From Ancylothrix sp036704045 (lineage in GTDB: Bacteria > Cyanobacteriota > Cyanobacteriia > Cyanobacteriales > Oscillatoriaceae): a DNA stretch of 64,000 nucleotides. The notes below the pieces were generated by a model that was given only the letters and a program-made list of their open reading frames with translations, was not told the origin of the DNA and did no database searches. Location: assembly GCA_036704045.1 (NCBI GenBank), contig DATNQM010000002.1, forward strand, positions 1-64,000, in the 5' to 3' direction. Below, in pieces: positions 1-8,721 of this stretch. Numbering within the stretch: the first letter of the stretch is position 1; every line of letters begins with the position of its first letter. The translations under genes were made by a program, and so were the position numbers.

Positions 1-405
1 AATCTAGCAGCCTTAAAAGAATCCCTACAAACACCAGACTGGGAACTCATCGAAATTCGCGTCACCACCGGCACTCGAAAAGTAAAGCATCGCGGCCACT
101 ACGTTTTAACAGAACCAACCTATCGCGCTTTCGCCATCTATCAAAGCAAAACTCAACAGCGAAAAGACGGCAAACCCCGGCGATGGGCTAAACGTATTTC
201 GATGAAAACTTGGCAACAATTTGAAATCGTAAACAACGAAAACATTATCCCCATTTCCCATCAAAACAAATCGTTTTTACCCCTGGAATTACCCCTAAAC
301 CAAACACCGGCAGACTCCACCACAAATCAACAGTCAAGCGAAAAACAATTAACCAAAGTCGGGGCCGGAATTTTTGCTGAACAGGAGGTGGGGTTATACC
401 ACTGA
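1..405 (+). CDS. Hypothetical protein, 3' part of a gene cut by the window edge
   Basis: An open frame runs from base 1 to the stop at 403-405 with no stop in between, so the true start lies upstream; the ATG at 202 is internal. The visible 134 residues begin with a basic, aromatic stretch (WELIEIRV, KVKHRGHYVL, KPRRWAKRIS, then MKTWQQF) and end in a Gln/Ser/Thr/Pro-rich tail. I recognise no catalytic motif. The repeated basic and aromatic residues would suit a small nucleic-acid-associated protein, but that is only an impression. No function is assigned. Confidence 0.6.
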   Translation, partial: NLAALKESLQTPDWELIEIRVTTGTRKVKHRGHYVLTEPTYRAFAIYQSKTQQRKDGKPRRWAKRISMKTWQQFEIVNNENIIPISHQNKSFLPLELPLNQTPADSTTNQQSSEKQLTKVGAGIFAEQEVGLYH

Positions 406-482
406 AGGCACCGCCCCTACTTTGCAAAACAGAATCATGTTTTGTTCAGTCTGTCAAGTTCAGCTTTAAGCCCGCCGGTGTT

Positions 483-1430
483 TTAAGCAATGATAGAGGC
501 ACCGGCCTGATCAAGTTGTAGAATTTGCACGTCTGGTACAATTCCGCTTTGTTTCCAAGCCTCTATCATTGCTTTTTGAACAGCAATAGCTTTAGCTTGG
601 GGAGACAAAGCCAGTAGAGTTGGGCCGGCACCACTGATCGTCATACCATAGGCACCACTGTCTAAGGCGGCCGAAAAAACAGCTTGATAACCAGCAATTA
701 AAGGTTGCCGATAAGGTTGATGAATTTTATCTTGGAGGGCGACACGCAACCAGTCAGGGTTTGCAGTTTCAATGCCTCGCACTAATAGACCTAAATGGGA
801 AATATTAAAAATAGAGTCTGCACGACTATAGTCATTTGGTAGCACACGGCGTGCTTCGCTGGTGGAAAGTTCAAAATTCGGAATTGCCACCACCGGCACT
901 ATTTCTGGATGCCAAGAAATCTCGCAAATTTGCCAATCTTGGGGGTTATTTTCATCACAAGCAGCCAACCGACAACCTCCTAAAAGGGCCGGTACAACGT
1001 TATCAGGATGCCCTTCCATTGAAATTGCTAATTGCATAATTTGAGTTTGGGTTAAAGGGTTGCCGGCTAAAGCATTTGCCCCCACCAAACCGGCAACAAT
1101 AGCAGTAGCCGAACTACCTAAACCTCGCGCCAGGGGAACAGCAAGCTGAATATCAATTTGCAGGGCCGGTGGTGTTTGGGCGATATGGTGATAAAACTTA
1201 AGAAAAGCTTGATATACCAGATTAGTGTGGTCGGTATTAACGCCCTCAGCTTCTAATCCTTTGACATAAATTTCTAAAACCGGCTCATTTTCTGAGTTTT
1301 TGTTGGCATCAAGCCGCGTAAATTTAAACTGATTATATATGGATAAGGCTGCTCCAATGCAGTCAAAACCTGGCCCCATGTTGGCGGTGGTAGCGGGAAC
1401 GGTGACAGTTACAGTAGAAATAGACGACAT
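483..1430 (-). CDS. thrB: Homoserine kinase
   Basis: Phosphorylates L-homoserine to O-phosphohomoserine with ATP, the step before threonine synthase, in the cytoplasm. The 315-residue length is normal. The N-terminus (VTVTVPATTANMGPGFD) is the GHMP-kinase substrate-binding start, the glycine-rich ATP loop RGLGSSATA lies near residues 100-110, and the C-terminal GHMP motif ISGAGPTLLAL is present. It starts with ATG; the next minus-strand gene upstream is about 250 bp away, so it is probably transcribed alone. thrS lies nearby but behind a separate terminator, so the shared amino acid need not mean shared control. Confidence 0.95.
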   Translation of the reverse strand: MSSISTVTVTVPATTANMGPGFDCIGAALSIYNQFKFTRLDANKNSENEPVLEIYVKGLEAEGVNTDHTNLVYQAFLKFYHHIAQTPPALQIDIQLAVPLARGLGSSATAIVAGLVGANALAGNPLTQTQIMQLAISMEGHPDNVVPALLGGCRLAACDENNPQDWQICEISWHPEIVPVVAIPNFELSTSEARRVLPNDYSRADSIFNISHLGLLVRGIETANPDWLRVALQDKIHQPYRQPLIAGYQAVFSAALDSGAYGMTISGAGPTLLALSPQAKAIAVQKAMIEAWKQSGIVPDVQILQLDQAGASIIA

Positions 1431-1676
1431 AAAAAAATTATTATTTAGGCCAATTTTCTATGATAATCCCAGAAGTAACCTTTGAGAAGTAAGCAAGAGA
1501 AATCAACCATAAATTTTGCCCATTCTAGGCGTTCGCTGGCTTTTACAGGCCCTTTTAGAAAGGTATAATTTTTAATTTCAATTATTTTGTACCAACCACC
1601 GGCATTAAAGATATTTCCGCTTTTTGGTAACTCTAATTAACTTAACCAAACCCATATTAAAAAAGGGTTTTAAAAA

Positions 1677-2144
1677 TCAAAATTCGCCTTGGGCATAATC
1701 TAAAACCTTCTTCCAACCCCAAGATTCTGCCGTTGAAAGTCTTAACGTTCTGCCATTCATAAATAGAATATAATCCGAACCTTGGGAATTTTCTACCACA
1801 TCCGCAACCAAAGAATTGCGCCACTCACAGCCCCAATAAAACTCAGCTTCATCCCACCATTTTTGACAAGCACTTTTAAAACGTTCATCAAGTAACCATT
1901 TTGGATCCCATTCGTAAGCTTTCCATTTTTCCTGTAAAGCTTGAATTAAAAATGCCGTCGGATATTCGATGTTTTCCTTTTTATGTTTCCAGTAAGAAAT
2001 AGTTGCTTGAAAAGCATCTTCCATGCCCTCATAGCAATATTCCAGCGCCTCTTGAACATCTTCACGAGAAAAATCTACGCCAATATAGCGTAAGGCATTT
2101 TTATAAACTTTAAAAATTTCCCATTGATAGTCTTCAAGATTCAT
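1677..2144 (-). CDS. Conserved-looking hypothetical protein, Trp/Glu-rich
   Basis: A 155-residue soluble acidic protein unusually rich in tryptophan and tyrosine (WKHKK, KWKAYEWDPKWLLDE, CQKWWDEAEFYWGCEW). There is no signal peptide or membrane segment. The first 60 residues look helical; the C-terminal third (DYILFMNGRTLRLS) looks like a beta hairpin. I do not recognise the family. It lies just downstream of thrS in the same direction, but a strong hairpin at 2162-2180 sits between them, so it is probably transcribed separately or by read-through. Confidence 0.7.
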   Translation of the reverse strand: MNLEDYQWEIFKVYKNALRYIGVDFSREDVQEALEYCYEGMEDAFQATISYWKHKKENIEYPTAFLIQALQEKWKAYEWDPKWLLDERFKSACQKWWDEAEFYWGCEWRNSLVADVVENSQGSDYILFMNGRTLRLSTAESWGWKKVLDYAQGEF

Positions 2145-2156
2145 AAAAAGCTAAAA

Positions 2157-2180
2157 AAGTAGGCGGGAATCTCACCCGCC
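2157..2180 (-). terminator. Rho-independent terminator after thrS
   Basis: On the minus strand GGCGGG and CCCGCC (arms at 2175-2180 and 2162-2167) form a GC-rich hairpin followed by TACTTTTTT. It lies directly after the thrS stop and just before the small hypothetical gene. Confidence 0.75.
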
Positions 2181-2186
2181 AAAACC

Positions 2187-4022
2187 TTAAAAATTGCTAT
2201 AATTACTATTAGCGTTTTTCACCCGTTCCATAACTTCAGAAACCGCCAACAAACCCAACTCCCCAGAAGCACGAGTACGGATATTCAAAGAATTAGATTC
2301 AACTTCTTTGGCACCTACCACCGCCATCACAGGTATTTTCTCTTTTTCGGCATTCCGAATTAGTTTACCCAAACGTTCATTACTGCTATCTGCCACTGCA
2401 CGAATTCCCTGCAACTGCATTTGACTAGCCACCGTTTTTGCATAGGGTAAAAACTCATCAGAAACCGGCAATAAACGCACTTGTTCTGGTGCCAACCACA
2501 GCGGAAAATCCCCCGCATATTCCTCAATTAAAATCCCGATTAACCGTTCCAAAGAACCAAACGGTGCACGGTGAATCATAACAGGGCGTTTGCGAATTCC
2601 ATCCTCTGCTACATATTCCAATTCAAAACGTTCTGGCAAATTATAATCTACCTGAACCGTTCCTAATTGCCACTCTCGATCTAAGGCATCTTGGAAAATA
2701 AAATCAAGTTTTGGCCCATAAAAAGCCGCCTCGCCAATACCTTCAAAATAATTCATTCCCAAAGTTTCAACGGCTTTGCGAATAGCATTTTCTGCCTGAT
2801 TCCAATATTCATCAGAACCGATATATTTATCAGAATTCGGGTCGCGGAAACTCAGCCTTGCTTTAAAGTTTTTGAGTTGTAAACTGCCAAATACAGACAA
2901 AATTAAATCGACAACTTTGAGGAATTCATCATCAAGTTGATCTGGGGTAACAAATAAGTGGGAATCATCAACAGTAAAGCCGCGAACACGAGTTAAACCG
3001 CCTAATTCTCCCGATTGTTCGTAACGGTAAACGGTGCCAAATTCGGCAAGACGCATGGGCAATTCCCGATAGGAACGTAACTCGCTTTTATAAATTTGGA
3101 TATGGAAAGGGCAGTTCATGGGTTTCATTACAAAACCTTGTTCTAGGTTTTTTGCTTCCTCATCTTCTGCCATCATGGGAAACATATCTTCTTTGTATTT
3201 TTGCCAGTGTCCAGAAGTTTTGAATAAATCAACTCTGGCAATGTGGGGAGTGACAACGGGTAAATAGCCTCGTTTTAGTTGTTCTTGTTTGAGGAAGTCT
3301 TCTAAAATTGAACGCAAAACGGTGCCTTTTGGTGTCCACAATGGCAAACCAGGGCCAACTAAATCAGAGAATATAAATAAGCCTAATTCTTTACCGAGTT
3401 TGCGGTGATCGCGTTTTAGGGCTTCTTCTTTGCGGCGTTTGTATTCTTCGAGTTGTTCGGGGGTTTGCCAGGCGGTACCATAAATGCGCTGGAGTTGTTG
3501 TTTGTTGGAGTCTCCTCGCCAATAGGCGCCGGCTACGCTTTCAATTTCGATGGCTTTGGGGTTAATTTCGCCGGTGTTTTCGAGGTGCGGGCCGGCGCAC
3601 AAATCCCACCATTCTTCTCCTAAATGATAGATGGTAATGGGTTCTTGTTTGATGTCGGAGAGAATTTCTAGTTTGTAGGGTTCGTTGATTTTTTTGATGC
3701 GTTGTTCTGCTTCTTCTCGGCTGACTTCTTCGCGGATGACTGGTAGTTTTCGGTTGATGATTTTTATCATCTCTTTTTTGATGGCTTTGAGATCCTTTTC
3801 GCTGAAAGGTTCGGGACTATCAAAGTCGTAATAAAAGCCATTATCAATCCAGGGGCCAATTGTTACTTGTGCCTTGGGAAACAGCTTTTGCACTGCCATC
3901 GCCATGATGTGGGATGCGGTGTGACGAATTTTTTTTAGTTGTTCTGATTCGCCGGTACGGGGTAGGTGGATTTTTTGCGGTTGTTCAGAGACGGATGAGC
4001 TAGGCATTGGCTGTTGAACCAT
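2187..4022 (-). CDS. thrS: Threonyl-tRNA synthetase
   Basis: Charges tRNA-Thr with threonine. 611 residues; the protein begins almost directly with the editing domain (H34 and H38 of RHTASH, later CAGPH), so the N-terminal TGS domain of the E. coli enzyme is absent, as is usual in cyanobacteria. The class II core is clear: MNCPFH with the zinc-binding Cys, motif 2 around FGTVYRYEQSGEL, motif 3 in HRAPFGSLERL, then an anticodon-binding domain from about residue 505. It starts at ATG followed by a Ser/Pro-rich leader of about 20 residues. No T-box-like leader was seen upstream. A terminator follows at 2157-2180. Confidence 0.97.
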   Translation of the reverse strand: MVQQPMPSSSVSEQPQKIHLPRTGESEQLKKIRHTASHIMAMAVQKLFPKAQVTIGPWIDNGFYYDFDSPEPFSEKDLKAIKKEMIKIINRKLPVIREEVSREEAEQRIKKINEPYKLEILSDIKQEPITIYHLGEEWWDLCAGPHLENTGEINPKAIEIESVAGAYWRGDSNKQQLQRIYGTAWQTPEQLEEYKRRKEEALKRDHRKLGKELGLFIFSDLVGPGLPLWTPKGTVLRSILEDFLKQEQLKRGYLPVVTPHIARVDLFKTSGHWQKYKEDMFPMMAEDEEAKNLEQGFVMKPMNCPFHIQIYKSELRSYRELPMRLAEFGTVYRYEQSGELGGLTRVRGFTVDDSHLFVTPDQLDDEFLKVVDLILSVFGSLQLKNFKARLSFRDPNSDKYIGSDEYWNQAENAIRKAVETLGMNYFEGIGEAAFYGPKLDFIFQDALDREWQLGTVQVDYNLPERFELEYVAEDGIRKRPVMIHRAPFGSLERLIGILIEEYAGDFPLWLAPEQVRLLPVSDEFLPYAKTVASQMQLQGIRAVADSSNERLGKLIRNAEKEKIPVMAVVGAKEVESNSLNIRTRASGELGLLAVSEVMERVKNANSNYSNF

Positions 4023-4300
4023 TGGCGGTTAACCTTTCAAATTTTATCTATTTTTTGGTTGTTTCTTTTTCTATCTTACCGATTGTTAGTTTTTAGTTTT
4101 TAGGCTTTTCTGTGGTTGCTTCATTTGTTTAGCTGTTTTGCCTATTTTTTTGAGAATGCTTACCATTGTTTGTATTTTTTGTCAATAGTTTATCTGAGAG
4201 TAATTTGTCTGTGAAGCCTTTTTAAATAAAATCTCAGGTAAATGTTAATTTTTGTAAAGTAAGTTAAGATAAAGTTAGGTTAGCAACTCATATTTAACTT

Positions 4301-4624
4301 ATGCTCAATCCCAATCTGCCAGAACCCGATTTACTCAAAACCTTATTAGAACCGCTCTTAGACGATTTTGTGTATTGGTTTAATCGTTCCCAGGTGTTGC
4401 TGGAAACTGAGGAAATTGGTTTTTTAGGAGCGGAAGGACAAGCTGACCTGCTAGCAAGGGTGATGCAGGCTCTAGGTGAAGTTAAAACGGCAAAAACTCT
4501 TTTAAAGCTTACGAATAATCAAGTAGGGGTAGAAATGGATGTGTTGATACCTTGGCATAAGCTACTTAATGAATGTTGGCAAGTCTCTATGCGAAACCGC
4601 ATGGAAAAATCCCAAAACGGATAA
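4301..4624 (+). CDS. DUF2605 family protein
   Basis: 107 residues, cytoplasmic, helical, without signal peptide. The sequence (PDLLKTLLEPLLDDFVYWF, LLETEEIGFL, LLARVMQAL) matches what I know of the cyanobacterial DUF2605 family, whose function is unknown. It is followed 157 bp later, same strand, by a DUF2973 gene; these two families are commonly neighbours in cyanobacteria, which argues for a shared process. The intervening stretch has no clear terminator. Confidence 0.85.
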   Translation: MLNPNLPEPDLLKTLLEPLLDDFVYWFNRSQVLLETEEIGFLGAEGQADLLARVMQALGEVKTAKTLLKLTNNQVGVEMDVLIPWHKLLNECWQVSMRNRMEKSQNG

Positions 4625-4781
4625 TAAAGGATGTGGGTTGAGCAAAGTTCTGGGGAGGCTCTACATTAGAGGTCTAGGGATCGTTGCTCTCCTGTTTCCA
4701 TTGAAGGGATAATAAGAGACTACGTTTTAAAATTTTTGTTGTTATTTACAGATAAGCTGTTTTGTTTGGAGGAAGGCTGCC

Positions 4782-5084
4782 ATGTTACATTTACTTTACA
4801 TTTTAGCATTTACGACGCTGGCAATTGTGGCGGTGGCGAATTTAATTCGCAGTTTAATTACGTTGAGTGCAGATTCTCAAAGGTCTTTTTCTCAAATGCC
4901 GCGTTCTACTGGGGGCCGATTTCGGGGCATACCTCATCCAGAATTATTAGATGAGGCGGGGAATTTTGTCAATGAGCCGCTTTTGGTAATGAAGTCAATG
5001 ACAGTAGAGGATGCGCGTCAACAGTTGGATGCGCTTTATAAATCTTCTCCGGGGACGACAAATGAGGTGCGTGAAGAAGATTAA
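4782..5084 (+). CDS. DUF2973 family membrane protein
   Basis: 100 residues: one N-terminal hydrophobic helix (LHLLYILAFTTLAIVAVANLI) followed by a cytosolic or lumenal tail with the family signature HPELLDEAGNF and LVMKSMTVEDARQQLDALY. A GGAGG ribosome-binding site lies just before the ATG. It is the usual partner of the upstream DUF2605 gene. The function is unknown; a thylakoid or plasma membrane location is inferred from the single anchor. A hairpin with a T-run follows at 5113. Confidence 0.88.
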   Translation: MLHLLYILAFTTLAIVAVANLIRSLITLSADSQRSFSQMPRSTGGRFRGIPHPELLDEAGNFVNEPLLVMKSMTVEDARQQLDALYKSSPGTTNEVREED

Positions 5085-5112
5085 AAGCAAATTTGGCAGA
5101 GTTTTTTGGGTG

Positions 5113-5150
5113 GGGGTTATCTGTTAATAACCCCTTATTTTTTTATTTAT
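5113..5150 (+). terminator. Terminator of the DUF2973 gene
   Basis: GGGGTTAT (5113-5120) pairs with ATAACCCC (5127-5134) over a 6-base loop and is followed by a long T-rich run. It is placed 28 bp after the stop codon. Confidence 0.8.
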
Positions 5151-5229
5151 TTTAATAGTTACTTAACCATTTATGTGTTCAGCAGACAGAGTTACAGCGT
5201 TTTTCTATGAAATGAAATACACAAAAAAT

Positions 5230-5330
5230 ATCCCCCTTTATTAAGGGGGTAATAACCTGCTTAAAGTTTTTTTTATTAAGGGGTGGAAGGATAATTAATG
5301 GTATTTAACAGGCAGAAAAATGCTAGAAAA
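5230..5330. repeat. Dispersed intergenic palindrome (copy A)
   Basis: CCCCCTTTATTAAGGGGG near 5232-5250 is a near-perfect palindrome, followed about 65 bp later by GCAGAAAAATGCTA. The same two elements recur at about 50720-50785. This looks like a small dispersed, non-coding repeat. The whole interval 5085-5463 holds no gene, only this element and two terminators. Confidence 0.5.
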
Positions 5331-5385
5331 GTCTTCGGATCACAGACAAATAAAATCCTTTTTCCCCATTTTCTAAATCAAATAT

Positions 5386-5419
5386 AAAAAACCCGGCTTC
5401 TTGAATAAACCGGGTTTTT
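5386..5419. terminator. Bidirectional terminator hairpin
   Basis: AAAAACCCGG and CCGGGTTTTT are perfect inverted arms around a 13-base loop (5397-5409), with T-runs on both strands. It lies between the plus-strand DUF2973 gene and the 3' end of the minus-strand GH65 gene, so it can serve both. Confidence 0.8.
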
Positions 5420-5463
5420 AAAAACTAATTTTCTCGTTGAGAGTAACTGAAAACTGCTATAAA

Positions 5464-8385
5464 TTAACCGGCTTTAACTAACTCCGACTCTTCAGATATT
5501 GATATCCCAGCCACAGCGAGTAAGCGAGCCAGCAACTCATCCCAAAAAACGCCCTCCAAACTCGGTAAAATGACATGAGCTTGTTTAACTCGTTCGGCCG
5601 GCCCTAACCCAACAGCCCACATCCCCGCCGCCAGCGCCGCTTCTATGCCCGCCGCCGCATCTTCCACCACAGCGCATTCCTTGGCAGACAATCCTAACAT
5701 CTCGGCAGCGTATAAAAATAAATCGGGGGCCGGTTTAGAATGAACTACACTATAGCCATCGGCAACGGCATCAAATTTATCGGCAATTTCCAACGCCTTA
5801 ATTACATCCCGTGCATTTTTACTAGCAGAACCAAGGGCAACTTTTACACCATGAGAGCGCAACTCATCTATTAATTCACCAACTCCAGGCAATAAATCTG
5901 CCGGTGAAATATCCTTAATAAACTCGACATAATAGTTATTTTTGCGCTCCATCATGTCTTGAAACTGCTCATCACTTACCTGGCGATCACCCAAAATATA
6001 GAGTAAGGAATCCCGACGAGAGACACCGCGCAGATGCTCATTTGTTTCTTCATCAAAGGGAATATTTTCTTCGTCGGCCAAACGTTTCCAAGCTAAATAA
6101 TGATATTTAGCTGTATCAGTAATCACTCCATCCAAGTCAAAAATGACACCTTGAATGAAATTTTTGGTAAGGGGATGAACGAGAAAATGTGACTGTGTGC
6201 CTTTGTGTGCTTTTAAGTCAAACTCATAACACCGGCCTTGCCAATTCAGCTTAAACTGTAACCGCGTCCAACCGGCAGGTAAATTTGGATTAGCCACCGG
6301 CCCTGCATCCGTGATCACAATACCGGCAAAACCAAACACCACTGCCTGCCAAACACCCCCAGCACTGGCCGAGTGGATGCCTTCACCTGCATTGCCTCGC
6401 ACATCTTCGACATCCACCAAAGCTGCCCGCATAAAATGCTCATAAGCAGAAGTTGTTTCGTCCAACTCAGATGCCAAAATTGCATGAATTGCAGGCGAAA
6501 GCGACGACCCGAATGTATGATCGGTACGGGGATTGTAATAATCCCAATTTGCCTGTAACGTCGAACGATCAAAACGTTCGCGCAGCAAATACATCAACAT
6601 CAAAACATCAGCTTGTTTCAGCGTTTGCGTGGCCGCAGCACCTTCAATGCCTAAAAGTGCTTGGACAGACTTAGTGCGAGGTTCCATTGCAGCGAGGTTG
6701 ATATCTTGCAACTTAAAGAACCCTTCATGCTGTTCGATGAGGCCGGTTTGAGGGTCATAAGACACCCACATCCGGTCAATAATATCTTGCCAACGAGTTA
6801 GCCGGTGGGGAGTAAGGGAAAGCCGGCGATTTAACTCTGCCGCTTTTTCTGGGTAGTGTTGACGTAACCAGTCAAGCACAGAAAGGGCTTTTTCTAAATG
6901 CCACTGTACCATCCGGTTAGTAAAAGCATTATTATCTATCCGGTCATGGTACTCATCCGGGCCAATAACATCAGTTATTTGATAGCGTACACCATCACTG
7001 GTTTGGCGTTCTTCAACACGGCTGCCCCAAAAAACCGCCGTATCAAGGAGAATTTCTGCACCATAATTGCACATCCATTCATCATCGCCTGTAATTTGCC
7101 AATAATGCCAAAGGGCATAAGCCACATCAGCATTAATATGCAATTCAATATCCCCACACCAGATGCGGACTAACTCTTTACCCTCCGCCGAAGGAACCCA
7201 ACGCGGTGTCACTTCATCGCCTGTATCTGCGCTTTCCCAGGCAAACATTGCACCTTGGAAACCGTTTTCTTGGGCTTTGCGACGCGCACCGGCCAGGGTG
7301 TGATAACGGTAGGTTAATAAATTCCGAGCAATGCGTGGTTGAGTATAAGTTAAAAACGGTACAACAAAGATTTCTGTATCCCAGAAATTATGACCTTTAT
7401 ATGCAAAACCCGATAAAGTTTTCGCAGGTATTCCTACACGATCATCGTGACGAGGTGCTGCGATTAAAAGTTGAAACAACCCATGACGAACAGCTTGCTG
7501 GGCTTTGATATCACCCTCAATCACGATATCGCTGTTTTGCCATAATTTTTGCAAAGCTACTTCGTGGGAGTGCTGTAAAATATGCCAATCAGGCATACTT
7601 GTCAGTTTTTCTTGAGCAGCTTGCAGAGGGTCAGGAGTTTCTCTGGTAGTATAAACGCTAACGAATTTTTCAATGACAATTTTTTTGCCTGGATGAACAA
7701 AAACACTAGACATTAAAGTTGGATAACCAACGATGCCGGTGGCTTTTGCAGCAAATAATTGCCGTTCATAAAGCACATTTAATTTAGTAGCAATTCCCAA
7801 ATCAATATGAGAAGAACGAGTGCGACATTTTAACCAAGTTGTGTTTTCTGCGTCGCCTTGTTCAACAAACTCCCAATGACGCATTCCTTGGTTATCGGAA
7901 TAAGCATTAATACTAGCTTGAATATCAACGGAACCAACAAAATCAACTGGTGTTATTTCACAACGCAAAGCTAGGATATGATCATCAGCCATACTAGCAA
8001 AACGTTCAAAGTGAAAATCGAAAGTATAACCTTTAGAACTGCGCCAACGGACATCACGAATCAGCAGACCCCGACGCATATCTAAACAGCGCCGATAGCT
8101 GAGAATTTCGCCAGAGTTAAGCGAAAAATATTCACCTTGGATGCGGATAATTAAAGACAGCCAATCGGGGCAATTTACTAACTCTGTATGACAGATGGGA
8201 ATGGCATCATACAAGCCATTTACAAGGGTAGCCGGCATTGCTCCAGGATAGCCTTCTTCAAAACTGCCGCGTGTGCCTAAATAGCCATTTCCAATTGTAA
8301 ATAACGTTTCTTTGCTGTGGAGTTGGCGGGGCAAGAATTCAGATTCAACAATAGACCAGGGGGATGATTGCATGATGGGTGTCAC
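5464..8385 (-). CDS. GH65 disaccharide phosphorylase fused to beta-phosphoglucomutase
   Basis: 973 residues in two enzymes. Residues 1 to about 735 are a glycoside hydrolase family 65 phosphorylase (maltose, trehalose or kojibiose type), with the catalytic acid in GPDEYH (E478) and the phosphate-site region near residues 610-680. Residues 745-960 are a HAD-type beta-phosphoglucomutase with nucleophile and acid D750/D752 in FDLDG. Expected chemistry: an alpha-linked disaccharide plus phosphate gives beta-glucose-1-phosphate, which the second domain converts to glucose-6-phosphate. No signal peptide, so cytosolic. The start could be GTG at 8385 or ATG at 8373; neither has a clear ribosome site. 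The substrate cannot be read from sequence. The next gene upstream is another glucan-active enzyme, 336 bp away behind a strong hairpin. Confidence 0.92.
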   Translation of the reverse strand: MTPIMQSSPWSIVESEFLPRQLHSKETLFTIGNGYLGTRGSFEEGYPGAMPATLVNGLYDAIPICHTELVNCPDWLSLIIRIQGEYFSLNSGEILSYRRCLDMRRGLLIRDVRWRSSKGYTFDFHFERFASMADDHILALRCEITPVDFVGSVDIQASINAYSDNQGMRHWEFVEQGDAENTTWLKCRTRSSHIDLGIATKLNVLYERQLFAAKATGIVGYPTLMSSVFVHPGKKIVIEKFVSVYTTRETPDPLQAAQEKLTSMPDWHILQHSHEVALQKLWQNSDIVIEGDIKAQQAVRHGLFQLLIAAPRHDDRVGIPAKTLSGFAYKGHNFWDTEIFVVPFLTYTQPRIARNLLTYRYHTLAGARRKAQENGFQGAMFAWESADTGDEVTPRWVPSAEGKELVRIWCGDIELHINADVAYALWHYWQITGDDEWMCNYGAEILLDTAVFWGSRVEERQTSDGVRYQITDVIGPDEYHDRIDNNAFTNRMVQWHLEKALSVLDWLRQHYPEKAAELNRRLSLTPHRLTRWQDIIDRMWVSYDPQTGLIEQHEGFFKLQDINLAAMEPRTKSVQALLGIEGAAATQTLKQADVLMLMYLLRERFDRSTLQANWDYYNPRTDHTFGSSLSPAIHAILASELDETTSAYEHFMRAALVDVEDVRGNAGEGIHSASAGGVWQAVVFGFAGIVITDAGPVANPNLPAGWTRLQFKLNWQGRCYEFDLKAHKGTQSHFLVHPLTKNFIQGVIFDLDGVITDTAKYHYLAWKRLADEENIPFDEETNEHLRGVSRRDSLLYILGDRQVSDEQFQDMMERKNNYYVEFIKDISPADLLPGVGELIDELRSHGVKVALGSASKNARDVIKALEIADKFDAVADGYSVVHSKPAPDLFLYAAEMLGLSAKECAVVEDAAAGIEAALAAGMWAVGLGPAERVKQAHVILPSLEGVFWDELLARLLAVAGISISEESELVKAG

Positions 8386-8721
8386 TTTTGCGATGGATTT
8401 AAGATACGGGAGGAATGTACTTTTGCCTAATAATTGTTAGCAGTCCTGGGGGGTGGTAACAGGAAAATTTACAATTTTTTTTACACTATTCCTTTAGATA
8501 CATTTTATCTAAATAGGTTTTCAAAAAACATAAAAAAGTACAACTTTTGCATTATTGCAAAAATTTTATGAACCTCTGTTAAAAAAGCAATTTTTGTGTT
8601 AAAATACCCAATAACAAAATTCATTGTTTTTAAGGCTTTTTATTGAAAGTCACGTCGAAAAAAGCAGAGAATCATAGATTAAATATTCTCTGCCTTTTCG
8701 ACGTTTTTTCGAGGGAAATAA
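8386..8721. other. Intergenic region with a strong hairpin, no gene
   Basis: Very AT-rich (8461-8640 is mostly A/T runs). It should hold the promoter of the GH65-PGM gene on the minus strand, but no confident -10/-35 pair could be chosen. The only clear structure is the hairpin at 8652-8704. Confidence 0.4.
8652..8704. terminator. Long hairpin between the two glycoside-enzyme genes
   Basis: Arms 8652-8672 and 8685-8704 (ACGTCGAAAA...GCAGAGAAT against its complement) form about 20 base pairs with one small asymmetry and a 12-base loop. It lies 18 bp after the debranching-like gene's stop on the minus strand. The T-run TTTTTT follows on the plus strand; on the minus strand the T's are inside the stem, so it may also act as an attenuator or processing site. 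Confidence 0.65.
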
